Below, in pieces: positions 1 to 7,240 of a stretch of DNA of 64,000 nt; within the stretch, counting starts at the first letter, position 1; every line of letters starts with the position of its first letter. A model generated the notes under the pieces. The model was not told the origin of the DNA, did not search any database, and was given only the letters and a program-made list of their open reading frames with translations. A program made the position numbers and the translations under genes. This DNA comes from Levilactobacillus yonginensis (GTDB taxonomy: Bacteria > Bacillota > Bacilli > Lactobacillales > Lactobacillaceae): contig NZ_OZ061549.1 of NCBI RefSeq assembly GCF_964065165.1, positions 2,418,001 through 2,482,000 on the forward strand, in the 5' to 3' direction.

Positions 1-185
1 AAGACGAGTAGGGTGGCAGCAATGGGATTGATCAGCACAATTAGAAATTGAAACGGATCACTCAGATTTAAGTTGAAGTCGACGAAGTAGGCGACTAGGG
101 TCTTTGCCCAAAACAGGACGACCATCAGGGTAACAAATCCCATGCGGGTCCCTGTTCTGGCCCATATTTTTTTGAAACGTTCCAC
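1..185 (-). CDS. ltaS: Lipoteichoic acid synthase LtaS, N-terminal fragment
   Basis: Only the first 61 codons lie in the window; the gene runs off its left edge. The chosen GTG start at 185 has an AAGGAG site just upstream, and the protein begins MERFKKIWARTGTRMGF. The visible part is basic residues followed by hydrophobic segments, matching the first membrane helices of LtaS-type proteins, including the FWAKTL turn typical of lactobacillar members. LtaS is a membrane phosphoglycerol transferase that polymerises the glycerol-phosphate chain of lipoteichoic acid outside the membrane. The catalytic sulfatase-like domain is not visible, so the call rests on the N-terminus alone. It is transcribed divergently from the phosphatase gene at 418. 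Confidence 0.6.
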   Translation of the reverse strand, partial: MERFKKIWARTGTRMGFVTLMVVLFWAKTLVAYFVDFNLNLSDPFQFLIVLINPIAATLLV

Positions 186-417
186 GTAATTTCGCTCCTT
201 CGTTTACGGATAAGTAGTCCTATTTTACCATAGTTGCAGGTGTCATAGGTTGCGCCCGTTTTTGACACATTTTCACCATCGTAGCAAATTGCGGTGGGCC
301 TTGACGGTTTCAGGAGGAAGTTTAGGAAAATTTTAAGTGGGTTGCGAAATTGTAACCGCTATCGCAGAATAATTTGGTACACTAGAGGTAATTCAGACGG
401 AAAGGTGTGGAAACGTT

Positions 418-1083
418 ATGAACAAGCAAATCACGCTTTATTTGGTTCGGCACGGCCAAACCTATTTCAACATCTATAACAAATTGCAGGGTTGGAGCAA
501 TTCTCCGCTGACGGACGCAGGGATTGCGGATGCCAAAGGGGCCGCTGAACGGCTTAAGGACGTGCAGTTTGCCGCAGCTTACTGTAGTGATACCACGCGG
601 GCTGAGCAAACGGCGCGGACCATCTTAGCAGCTAACTTGTCGCAACCATCGGCTAATTTAACGTCTTCCCATTTCTTCAGAGAAGAGTTTTACGGGTATT
701 ACGAGGGGACCGACATGGCCCAGGCGTGGTACGTTGCTGGGGCACCACATGGAGTGCCGTCGTTTAAGGCAATTGAAGAAAAATATTCAATTGGTAAGGC
801 GAAAGATTTCTTGAAGGAAGCCGATCCCTTCCGTCAGGCCGAAAACAATGAAGAGTACTGGGCTCGGGTCGACCAAGGATTTGACATGATTCGCCAGGAC
901 CCAATTCTGAAAGATGGTGATAACGTCCTGGTAATCAGTCACGGTAACACGTTGCTCAGTCTGATGGAACGTTATGGTCAGGGTCAGTATGATTTGAGTG
1001 TTCGGCCAGCTAACGGAAGTGTTACCAAGCTTTCCTTAACACCCGATGACATTAAAGTTTTGAGTTATAATCAGAAAGATTAG
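418..1083 (+). CDS. Histidine phosphatase family protein (phosphoglycerate-mutase-like)
   Basis: This is a 221-residue cytosolic protein of the histidine phosphatase superfamily. The phosphohistidine signature LVRHGQT is at residues 9-15, with His12 the expected nucleophile. The second conserved His lies in LVISHGNTLLS near residue 177, and the acidic REEFYGYYEG region follows the family layout. There is no signal peptide. Members dephosphorylate small phosphorylated metabolites; the substrate cannot be read here. The ATG follows a GGAAAGG site. A paralogue with the same layout lies at 60080-60739 on the opposite strand, so the window carries two of these genes. A GNAT gene follows 16 bp downstream, probably co-transcribed. 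Confidence 0.88.
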   Translation: MNKQITLYLVRHGQTYFNIYNKLQGWSNSPLTDAGIADAKGAAERLKDVQFAAAYCSDTTRAEQTARTILAANLSQPSANLTSSHFFREEFYGYYEGTDMAQAWYVAGAPHGVPSFKAIEEKYSIGKAKDFLKEADPFRQAENNEEYWARVDQGFDMIRQDPILKDGDNVLVISHGNTLLSLMERYGQGQYDLSVRPANGSVTKLSLTPDDIKVLSYNQKD

Positions 1084-1099
1084 GAGCGAGGACGATTTG

Positions 1100-1534
1100 A
1101 TGGAATGTAGAATGGCTTGGGGTAAAAAGAACCCCGTCTATGATGATGCCTTAGGTATCCGTAAGGACGTTTTTATTGAAGAACAGGGGATTGACCCTCG
1201 CGACGAGTTAGATGGCGCTGACGAGGACAAGATGCACTACGTGGGCTACGTGGACGACAAACCAGTCACGACGGCCAGAATTGATATGCTGGCTGGAAAT
1301 CGTGTCAAAATTCAGCGGGTAGCAACGGTGGCTGATGAACGCCAACACGGGTATGCTGGGGAACTCATTAAGCAGATCATTAGCGACGCGAAGAAGTCTG
1401 ATGTCAGCCGAATCGAGCTGGATGCCCAATTGACTGCGCTAGATTTCTATCAGCAACTGGGATTTGAACCTGTGAGCGAGCCATTCAAAGAGGCTGGTAT
1501 TCAACACCGGACGGTTCAGTATCAAGTTAAATAG
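1100..1534 (+). CDS. GNAT family N-acetyltransferase
   Basis: This is a 144-residue YjcF/ElaA-like acetyltransferase. The N-terminal half carries IRKDVFIEEQGI, typical of this subgroup, and the acetyl-CoA loop region is at VATVADERQHGYAGELI. The C-terminus ends with the FYQQLGFEPVSEPF motif that completes the GNAT fold. The acyl acceptor is unknown. A TTG at 1097 is an alternative start; the ATG at 1100 is preferred, with GAGCGAGG upstream. The gene follows the phosphatase closely and is closed by a terminator at 1551-1588, so the two probably form a bicistronic unit. Confidence 0.85.
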   Translation: MECRMAWGKKNPVYDDALGIRKDVFIEEQGIDPRDELDGADEDKMHYVGYVDDKPVTTARIDMLAGNRVKIQRVATVADERQHGYAGELIKQIISDAKKSDVSRIELDAQLTALDFYQQLGFEPVSEPFKEAGIQHRTVQYQVK

Positions 1535-1550
1535 GTTTTTGTAAATTGAA

Positions 1551-1588
1551 GGATGTGTGATTGGATTAGCCGGTCACGCATCCTTTTT
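1551..1588 (+). terminator. Rho-independent terminator after the GNAT gene
   Basis: GGATGTGTGA (1551-1560) pairs with TCACGCATCC (1574-1583), with one mismatch, followed by TTTTT. It starts 17 bp after the stop codon. Confidence 0.8.
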
Positions 1589-1604
1589 ACCGTACATGCC
1601 ATGT

Positions 1605-1647
1605 GCCGCTTCCGGCAGCCAGGACTGGGGCTCAGCTGTGGGGACCT
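1605..1647 (-). repeat. Class I structured repeat, truncated (one outer arm only)
   Basis: Only the outer arm and the first conserved core bases remain: TCCGGCAGCCAGGACTGGGG followed by CAGCTGTGGGGACC. This matches the corresponding arm of the complete copy at 23797-23982. No partner arm is found in the following 250 bases, so this is a decayed or solo arm. The strand given is the one on which the conserved A.G mismatch of full copies would be read. Confidence 0.55.
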
Positions 1648-1913
1648 TTGATATCGATGGCGGTAACTGTGACTGTTTTACAGGCGATAGTCAGTTTAAT
1701 GTTACTGTACTGAGGTTGAGCGGATGTTCTAGGTGTTGTTGATGGTTCGACTAGTTAGTCTGTTATGGTAGCTAAGCGAGTATTGAACGGTTGTTCATCT
1801 TTATGTAAGAGGCAGTAATGTGTCTAGGAGATGTGGAAGGGCATAGTGACATGTTTATGGGAACATACGTCAAGCGCTAGTTTTCATAGGTTTGGTCACA
1901 ATTAGACAGTCTA
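1648..1913. other. Intergenic stretch with no recognised feature
   Basis: This stretch lies between a truncated and a complete class I repeat. I see no supported gene, tRNA or promoter. The short open frames here have no ribosome binding site and no recognisable protein. Confidence 0.5.
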
Positions 1914-2092
1914 AGCCGGAGGCGGACAGGGTGGGCCAGCCGTGAAAATAGCGTTAGCTAGCGTTTCTTGCTAGGTTGGGCTATAGGCGACTTTGAAGAC
2001 ACAACTTTATCGTGGCTTTCAAGTCGAGCGAGAAGTCCGGTCTTTGGCTGAAGCGTCCCCACAGCAGGGCCACCCTGGCCACCGGAGAGCGC
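1914..2092 (+). repeat. Class I structured repeat
   Basis: The outer arms CAGGGTGGGCC and GGGCCACCCTGG pair with one bulge. Hairpin 1 has ATAGC and GCTAT at its base. Hairpin 2 is TTTGAAGAC ... GGCTTTCAAG and carries the conserved A.G mismatch. The core motifs TCGAGCGAGAAG and GAAGCGTCCCCACAGC are present. The element sits between the GNAT gene and the minus-strand NlpC/P60 terminator and is not coding. Confidence 0.8.
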
Positions 2093-2114
2093 CAATAGCA
2101 AACTGATTTTGAAT

Positions 2115-2161
2115 AAAAAAAATCGCGTTGCCATAAGCCAAATGCTTATGCGCAACGCGAT
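2115..2161 (-). terminator. Rho-independent terminator of the NlpC/P60 gene
   Basis: A long hairpin pairs ATCGCGTTGC with GCAACGCGAT and ATAAGC with GCTTAT. On the minus strand it is followed by eight T residues. It lies about 60 bp beyond the stop codon. Confidence 0.9.
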
Positions 2162-2219
2162 AATATTTTAGCGTTCAGTTGATTTCATGAGGTATTTGTT
2201 TACTGAACTGTGAAACGGA

Positions 2220-2711
2220 TTAGTCAGCGTCAGTAGCAGCTGGCGTGTTAACACGTGCGTAACCAACCGCGTGCCACCAAGGGGCATGAACAGCTTCGCG
2301 AACAACACCACGGTTCTGGGCATCGATCATCTTACCCTTACCGATGTACATCCCAACGTGGGAGATAGAGTACTTGCTACCACCGAAGAAGACCAAGTCA
2401 CCCTTTTGGATGTTCTTGTAAGTGACGTGCTTCAAGGAGTTGTATTGCGCTTGAGCAGTCCGTGGTAACGTAACCTTGGCACCCTTTTTGTAGATGTAGC
2501 CAGTAAAACCTGAGCAGTCAAATGATGAAGGACCAGTAGCACCGTAGACGTAACGAGCGCCTAAGTGAGACTTAGCAACCTTGTACACTGAGCTAAAGCT
2601 TGTAGAAGCCTTGGTAGCGGCGGAAGCGGAAGTTGTGGTACCGGCGTTAAATGCAAAGAAACCTGTGAAAACTAATGCTGCTGTTGCAATTGTTTTAATG
2701 ACTTTCTTCAT
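2220..2711 (-). CDS. Secreted NlpC/P60 peptidoglycan hydrolase
   Basis: This is a 163-residue secreted protein with an N-terminal signal peptide (MKKVIKTIATAALVFTGFFA, cleavage near TSASA-AT) and one NlpC/P60 domain filling the rest. The catalytic Cys is in FDCSGFTGYIY, the His in SHVGMYIG, and the third polar residue is probably the His in APWWHAVGYAR. The family cleaves peptide stems of peptidoglycan, usually the D-Glu to diamino-acid bond. The ATG at 2711 is preferred over an in-frame GTG at 2723 because AGGGGTG sits 9-10 bases upstream of the ATG. There is no separate wall-binding domain, which makes it one of the shortest secreted members. It is monocistronic with its own terminator. Confidence 0.92.
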   Translation of the reverse strand: MKKVIKTIATAALVFTGFFAFNAGTTTSASAATKASTSFSSVYKVAKSHLGARYVYGATGPSSFDCSGFTGYIYKKGAKVTLPRTAQAQYNSLKHVTYKNIQKGDLVFFGGSKYSISHVGMYIGKGKMIDAQNRGVVREAVHAPWWHAVGYARVNTPAATDAD

Positions 2712-2835
2712 TGTTATAAACACCCCTCATGAAATTTACAACTATAAGAGTACCAATGTAATGTGACAATCATGTAACAGCGCAATTGCAAAGGCGTTAA
2801 ATGTCTTAAACAAAACGTTACTTTTCGCAATAAAC

Positions 2836-2885
2836 TTGCAATTTAAGCGATTTACTTGGTAAAATCTAACATGACTGGCAAGTAA
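2836..2885 (+). promoter_or_regulatory. Promoter and possible operator of the MerR gene
   Basis: TTGCAA (2836-2841) and TAAAAT (2860-2865) are separated by 18 bases. An inverted repeat TTACTTG (2852-2858) / CAAGTAA (2879-2885) overlaps the -10 region and could be an autoregulatory operator. The second part is inference. Confidence 0.5.
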
Positions 2886-2912
2886 GTTTACAGGTATGAG
2901 GAGGAGAACGGC

Positions 2913-3389
2913 TTGGCCAAATTTACGGAGGAAGTACGGGAATTTTTTGATATTCGTCGATTAGTTTTTCGAATTGGGGAGCTAGCCGCGATGACCGATG
3001 TATCGGCTAGACAGTTGCGTTACTGGGAAAAGAAAGGGCTTATAGAGTCTGAAGAACGAGAAGATGGGCAACAGGCTCGGGTTTATACCTTTAAGACTTT
3101 TGTTCGGGTTTCGATGATTAAGTACTATTTGGACACCGGTTATACGCTCGCTACAGCTGGGAAATTGGCCGCCGAACGGCAAGATCGAATTCAATATATT
3201 CACCGGTTTGTTTCACGGGGGATGCGGGGCTTGGCTCAGGTCGATGGTCAGATGGCGATTAACCTTGGCCCATTCGATGAGGCCCAAACGTTGATGGCAC
3301 TGATTCCAGAAGAGGATACAGGCGCCGTTCATTACAAATTATTACCTAACGAAGAAGCACAACGCGTCACGCAAAATACACCGGCATAA
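2913..3389 (+). CDS. MerR family transcriptional regulator
   Basis: This is a 158-residue DNA-binding protein. The MerR helix-turn-helix and wing span about residues 16-85, with FRIGELAAMTDVSARQLRYWEKKGL giving the signature order of IGELA, R-Q-L-R-Y-W-E-KGL and the wing arginine. The remaining 70 residues contain no cysteine cluster, so metal sensing is unlikely; the effector is unknown. Translation uses a TTG start behind a strong AGGAGGAG site. A 15-residue N-terminal extension precedes the usual start of the fold. The MFS efflux gene downstream has its own promoter but could be a target; that is only positional inference. Confidence 0.85.
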   Translation: MAKFTEEVREFFDIRRLVFRIGELAAMTDVSARQLRYWEKKGLIESEEREDGQQARVYTFKTFVRVSMIKYYLDTGYTLATAGKLAAERQDRIQYIHRFVSRGMRGLAQVDGQMAINLGPFDEAQTLMALIPEEDTGAVHYKLLPNEEAQRVTQNTPA

Positions 3390-3442
3390 ATTGAAATATT
3401 ACCGAGTGAGTTGTTTATGTTACAAATGAAATATTTTTTGAT

Positions 3443-3625
3443 CAGGGTTGGGGACAAAAAGTCTCTGCCCTTTTTGTGCTCCGAATGTAGCTAGTTGAAA
3501 TGGGTGACAAAGAGCAGCCAGTTTAGCTTAAGCGCAAACGTTAACTAGTCCAGAAACGAGCTTTTTTCGCCGTTCAGGCTTGCTGGTTATACGCCTTAAA
3601 ATCCACGCGATTAGGTAACTGAGCT
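3443..3625 (-). repeat. Repeat family 2, diverged copy, terminator end facing merR
   Basis: Read on the minus strand this resembles the copies at 5555 and 34038. It has a terminator-like hairpin (GGGTTGGGGAC ... GTCTCTGCCC, then TTTTTG), followed by CTCCGAATGTA and diverged sequence ending near 3625. The hairpin probably also terminates merR on the plus strand. Boundaries are approximate. Confidence 0.5.
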
Positions 3626-3639
3626 TTCACAAAATTTTC

Positions 3640-3669
3640 TTGGCTGATGGCTGGTCGGTAGACTATACT
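3640..3669 (+). promoter_or_regulatory. Candidate promoter of the MFS gene
   Basis: TTGGCT (3640-3645) and TATACT (3664-3669) have an 18-base spacer. They lie 159 bp upstream of the MFS start, leaving a long leader with no recognised structure. Confidence 0.45.
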
Positions 3670-3827
3670 TTGGGTCGAGGAGTTGATTAGTGGGTATGAC
3701 TTATTCAGTTTGGGCCAGTTGATGTGGTCGATGGACTGCGGGCTAATCAGCTACAAAAATTAAGGGCATAGACGAAAGCGGATTGGGTGACTACCCGGCT
3801 AGCGTCTCTGACTGAGGGAGAGTAAGC

Positions 3828-5273
3828 ATGGCAAGAAAGAATTTTACAGCTGATCCACAAATCCAGCAACATCGCTGGTGGATTTTGGTGGCAGTGTGTT
3901 TGTTTATTTTTATGTCAACGTTGGATGCCAGTATCGTCAATATTGCTTTACCCGTGATGAGTAAGGATATGACCATTCCGATGAACCAAGTGGAGTGGGT
4001 AGTTTCCATCTACTTAATTATTATTTGTGCGTTACTGCTATTATTTGGGAAACTGGGGGATACTCGCGGGAAGATTCGTATCTTTAAGCTGGGGTCCGTA
4101 CTTTTTACCATAGGGTCATTACTTTGCGGATTCAGTGTTGGCTTACCATTCCTATTAGGTGGCCGGGCAGTTCAAGCTGTGGGTGCGGCCATGACCATGG
4201 CAACCAGCAACGGAATTATTACGGAAGTTTTTCCTTTTAGCGAACGGGGACGCGCTTTAGGGATGATTGGGTCTTTTGTTGCTTTAGGGAGTATTGCAGG
4301 TCCTGGAATCGGGGGCATTATCCTAGCCCACCTCAGTTGGGGGTATATTTTTTGGATCAACGTGCCGGTCGGAATCGTGGCTCTTTTGATTGGACAACGA
4401 ATCTTACCCCGGGACTTGATCGTGACCAAGGAGTTAATCGATATTCCTGGTGCGAGTTTATTTGCCATATTGATGGTGAGTTTGTTTGCCGGCATCTTTG
4501 TTGGCCAGGAGATTGGGTTTGGGCGACCAATGATTCTTGGTTTGTTTGTCATTGCGGCGTTTGCTTTGATTTTCTTCGTGCGCGTTGAATTGCGAGCGAC
4601 TAATCCAATTCTGGCGTTGCATTTGTTTCAGAACAAAGAATTTTCTATCAGTATCTTGTGTGCTTTCCTGATCTTTGTCGCAAACTTTTTCTTTAACGTT
4701 ATTGCACCATTTTACTTGGAAAATGCTCGGGGGATGGCCGCTAATTACGCTGGGTATGCGCTGATGACCTTTCCCATTGTTCAAGTGGTCGTGGCACCAA
4801 TTGCCGGCGCCGTTTCAGATAAGATTGGGCCTGAATTATTAACGTTTATCGGATTGATTCTCATATCTATCAGTCAAGTCGGGTACATGTTGGCCAATCT
4901 CGTAACGCCATTGTGGATCTTCATGTTCTTCATTGGGTTGGTTGGTTTGGGTAACGGAATTTTTATGTCACCAAATAATACGATTGTCATGAGTTCGGTG
5001 CCGGTTCAAAACTTAGGGGTTGCTGGGAGTATCAATGCACTAGCCCGGGAATTAGGTATGGTTATTGGTATTTCTATCGCCACGACGGTGCTTTTCTCGG
5101 CGATGGGCCACTATGCAGGCCAACATGTGACTGCTTACTTACCCAGCCATCCTGAAATCTTTATCGCCGGTATGCGGGTAGCATTCATGGTATCCCTGGC
5201 CATTTGCCTGGTTGCCACGGCTATTACGGGTTGGCGGATGTTTACGCATCGGTCGGGGAAACTGACTGACTAA
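3828..5273 (+). CDS. MFS drug:H+ antiporter, DHA2 (EmrB/QacA) type
   Basis: This 481-residue integral membrane protein has about 14 predicted helices, the DHA2 layout. Motif D1 is near residue 34 (LDASIVNIALPVM), motif A after helix 2 is GKLGDTRGKIRIF, and motif C in helix 5 is GSIAGPGIGGII. Family members expel cationic drugs, dyes or bile compounds using the proton gradient; the substrate cannot be deduced. The start is ATG behind GGGAGAG. It is monocistronic, with the MerR gene 438 bp upstream in the same orientation. No membrane-fusion partner of the EmrA type is adjacent, as is usual in Gram-positives. Confidence 0.9.
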   Translation: MARKNFTADPQIQQHRWWILVAVCLFIFMSTLDASIVNIALPVMSKDMTIPMNQVEWVVSIYLIIICALLLLFGKLGDTRGKIRIFKLGSVLFTIGSLLCGFSVGLPFLLGGRAVQAVGAAMTMATSNGIITEVFPFSERGRALGMIGSFVALGSIAGPGIGGIILAHLSWGYIFWINVPVGIVALLIGQRILPRDLIVTKELIDIPGASLFAILMVSLFAGIFVGQEIGFGRPMILGLFVIAAFALIFFVRVELRATNPILALHLFQNKEFSISILCAFLIFVANFFFNVIAPFYLENARGMAANYAGYALMTFPIVQVVVAPIAGAVSDKIGPELLTFIGLILISISQVGYMLANLVTPLWIFMFFIGLVGLGNGIFMSPNNTIVMSSVPVQNLGVAGSINALARELGMVIGISIATTVLFSAMGHYAGQHVTAYLPSHPEIFIAGMRVAFMVSLAICLVATAITGWRMFTHRSGKLTD

Positions 5274-5416
5274 GTAAAATGAGAATTTGAGAGTGTAAAC
5301 TGGGCATAGGGCACTAGTCTTGGCGCTAAATGGACAATTCTGAGTATGTGGTCATTGCCCAATAAGTTGGAATTTCACAGTAGTGGTATTGTTGCGATTA
5401 AAGCATAGTTTAGACG

Positions 5417-5535
5417 GCGGTAGCCAGGGTGCACTTGAGAACATGAAGACACAAGGTGTCGTGGTTTCAAGTCGAGTGAGAAGCCTGATTTTTAGGCTGA
5501 AGCGTTCCCGCAGCAGCTTTTCGTTCTGGTTGCAG
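5417..5535 (+). repeat. Class I structured repeat, degenerate copy
   Basis: Hairpin 2 survives (TTGAGAAC ... GTTTCAAG, with ACAC/GTGT inside), as do TCGAGTGAGAAGCC and GGCTGAAGCGT. Hairpin 1 is missing and the outer arms no longer match well. It is a decayed member of the family. Confidence 0.6.
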
Positions 5536-5554
5536 GAGCGTGATTAGAAAAAAG

Positions 5555-5708
5555 GAGAGTGAGACAAAAGGCGTTTAGTCAATGAGCATTAACGTCGATA
5601 GACGAACAACCCCGGTCCTGGACTGTTTGTTTATCGGGGTTAAGCGAAGTTGACTGCCTTTTGGCGCACGCTTCGACCCTGTATGTTCGGAACACAAAAA
5701 GGGGTTTG
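5555..5708 (+). repeat. Repeat family 2, left part, split by an IS3 element
   Basis: The sequence from GAGAGTGAGACAAAAGGC to AAAAAGGGGTTTG matches the uninterrupted copy at 34038-34212. The closing stem AAAAGGC+AGTCAA pairs with TTGACT+GCCTTTT, and an inner stem AACCCCG pairs with CGGGGTT. The element continues after the IS at 7206-7229, where the second arm of its terminator hairpin lies. Confidence 0.75.
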
Positions 5709-5726
5709 TGAAGTGAACCCCCAAGG

Positions 5727-6290
5727 TTGGACAGAAAGTCCAACCTTGGGGGTTTTACTATGGTTAAGTTTGATTTAGATTTTAGAATTAAGGTCGTCAC
5801 TGAATATTTGAGTGGAGTTGGATCAACCTCATTGGCCAGAAAACATGGTATCAGCAAGGAAGAAACTATCCTTCTTTGGGTTAGTCGCTTCCGGAAATAC
5901 GGTATAGCTGGATTGAAGCTGAAGGATCAGAAGCCAGAATATTCTAGTCAGTTCAAGGTTGATGTATTAAACTGGAGAAAACAACATCAGGCCTCGCTTC
6001 CGGTAACGGCTCTGCACTTCAATCTATCTTCGCCAAGCACCATCTGGCAATGGGAGAAGCGCTTTGAGGAGCAAGGAATCGCTGGCCTTGAACGGAAGCG
6101 AGGAAAGCCTAAAATCATGGCTAAACATAAGCAAACGAAGCCTTCAAAGAGTCGCAATAACTCCAGTACCGCCGATGAATTGAAGCAATTAAAACAAGAA
6201 AACTTGATGTTAAAGATTGAGAATGAATACCTAAAAAAACTCGATGCCTTAGCTCAGAAGAAGTCAGCAGACAAGAAATCTCGCAAATAG
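5727..6290 (+). CDS. IS3/IS150 transposase OrfA (helix-turn-helix protein)
   Basis: This is a 187-residue DNA-binding subunit. Two helix-turn-helix modules are seen near residues 20-65 and 75-125, and a C-terminal coiled coil has a leucine heptad ([23 protein letters not shown]). A run of seven A (6233-6239) within CTA AAA AAA CTC is a -1 slippery site: after slippage the frame stays open through the start of orfB. The element therefore probably makes an OrfAB fusion transposase as well as OrfA. The start codon sits inside the left terminal region, as usual for this group. Confidence 0.92.
   Translation: MDRKSNLGGFTMVKFDLDFRIKVVTEYLSGVGSTSLARKHGISKEETILLWVSRFRKYGIAGLKLKDQKPEYSSQFKVDVLNWRKQHQASLPVTALHFNLSSPSTIWQWEKRFEEQGIAGLERKRGKPKIMAKHKQTKPSKSRNNSSTADELKQLKQENLMLKIENEYLKKLDALAQKKSADKKSRK
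6233..6239 (+). promoter_or_regulatory. Programmed -1 frameshift site
   Basis: An A7 run sits in frame as A AAA AAA near the end of orfA. Reading -1 from here gives an open frame (ACT CGA TGC CTT ...) that joins orfB without a stop. This is the standard IS3-family expression strategy. Confidence 0.75.
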
Positions 6291-7171
6291 TGACCGAGTT
6301 AAGGCAGGTCTTTCAAGTGCCCATCAAGCTCCTACTCAAGGTCGTCAAAGTACCAAGAAGTACGTATTATTACGCACGCTCACATCGTCAGCGTGAAAAA
6401 CTAGATGATTCTCCAATCATTCAGGCAATCGATGAGATTCGGCAGGAGGATTCTAAGTACACCAAGAAGTATGGTTATCGACGACTAACTAAAGCCTTAC
6501 AAGAACATGGATTCACAGTGAATCATAAGCGAGTCTTACGCTTAATGCATGAGCATGATTGGCTTTGTTTAGCATACAATCGCCAAAAACGTAAATATAA
6601 TTCATACAAAGGAACCGTTGGTAAAATTGCGTCAAATCGGTTAAACCGACGATTCAAGACGGACCGTCCTTATCAGAAACTGGTCACAGATGTTAGTGAA
6701 TTTCGATATGGTGGTATGAGTCAAAGTGAACGGGTCTACTTAGAACCAGTCATTGACCTCTTCTCAGGCGAAGTATTGGCTTTCAACATCAGTGACCATC
6801 CGACAGTAGAGTTCGCTTTAAAACCGCTTAAAGAAGCCTTAGAGAGATTGCCAAAATTAGGCTATCGAACAACAGTCCACACGGATCAAGGCTTCCAGTA
6901 CCAACACAAATTCTGGCGAGAAACACTCAAAGAACATCGCGTATTTCAAAGTATGTCACGCAAAGCAACTTGCCTAGACAATGCGTCAGTTGAATCATTC
7001 TTCCACATCATGAAGGTCGAAGTTATGGATGAACATTTTGAGAACAAGGAAGACTTGACTCAAGCTATGACTGAATGGATCAACTTTTACAATAAACGTC
7101 GGATCAAAACAAAACTGGATGGCAAGTCCCCGGAAAAATACCGGGAACTCGCCATCCAGAAGGCAGCGTAA
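6290..7171 (+). CDS. IS3/IS150 transposase OrfB (DDE catalytic domain)
   Basis: This 293-residue part holds the integrase core. The N-terminal HTH_21 region (YYARSHRQREKLDDSPIIQAI) is followed by the DDE residues: Asp in LVTDVSEFRYG, Asp in VHTDQGFQYQ and Glu in DNASVESFFHIMK, with the 35-residue D-E spacing of IS3 elements. The C-terminal FYNKRRIKTKLDGKSPEKYR is typical of the IS150 group. A GTG start overlaps the orfA stop by one base, but production as an OrfAB frameshift product is more likely. A related but clearly diverged OrfB is encoded at 49436-50251. Confidence 0.93.
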   Translation: MTELRQVFQVPIKLLLKVVKVPRSTYYYARSHRQREKLDDSPIIQAIDEIRQEDSKYTKKYGYRRLTKALQEHGFTVNHKRVLRLMHEHDWLCLAYNRQKRKYNSYKGTVGKIASNRLNRRFKTDRPYQKLVTDVSEFRYGGMSQSERVYLEPVIDLFSGEVLAFNISDHPTVEFALKPLKEALERLPKLGYRTTVHTDQGFQYQHKFWRETLKEHRVFQSMSRKATCLDNASVESFFHIMKVEVMDEHFENKEDLTQAMTEWINFYNKRRIKTKLDGKSPEKYRELAIQKAA

Positions 7172-7205
7172 ATTCTGTGTCCAACTTTAAGGGTTCACTT
7201 CATTG

Positions 7206-7229
7206 AGACTTTTGTCTCAAACCCCTTTT
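7206..7229 (+). repeat. Repeat family 2, right part (terminator arm)
   Basis: AGACTTTTGTCTCAAACCCC plus the T run completes the hairpin split by the IS. The MMPL gene ends 12 bp away on the minus strand, so the intact hairpin was probably its terminator. Confidence 0.7.
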
Positions 7230-7240
7230 GTTACTGAAGA

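Larger units (their letters stand above)
5706..7205 (+). mobile_element. IS3 family, IS150-group insertion sequence (copy 1)
   Basis: The element runs 5709-7202 (1494 bp) with inverted termini TGAAGTGAACCC / GGGTTCACTTCA and is flanked by a TTG duplication (5706-5708 and 7203-7205). It carries orfA and orfB, which overlap in the -1 frame. Removing the element and one TTG restores a 16-bp hairpin (AAAAGGGGTTTGAGAC, TTTT loop), so it landed inside a terminator-like stem belonging to a family 2 repeat. Both reading frames look intact, so it may be active. Confidence 0.92.

Noticed and set aside
294..479. Short plus-strand open frame overlapping the phosphatase start
   Set aside because: No ribosome site; it overlaps the well-supported gene at 418 in another frame.
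4172..4552. 126-codon minus-strand open frame within the MFS gene
   Set aside because: It is a shadow of the transporter gene with no start context and a composition typical of antisense frames.
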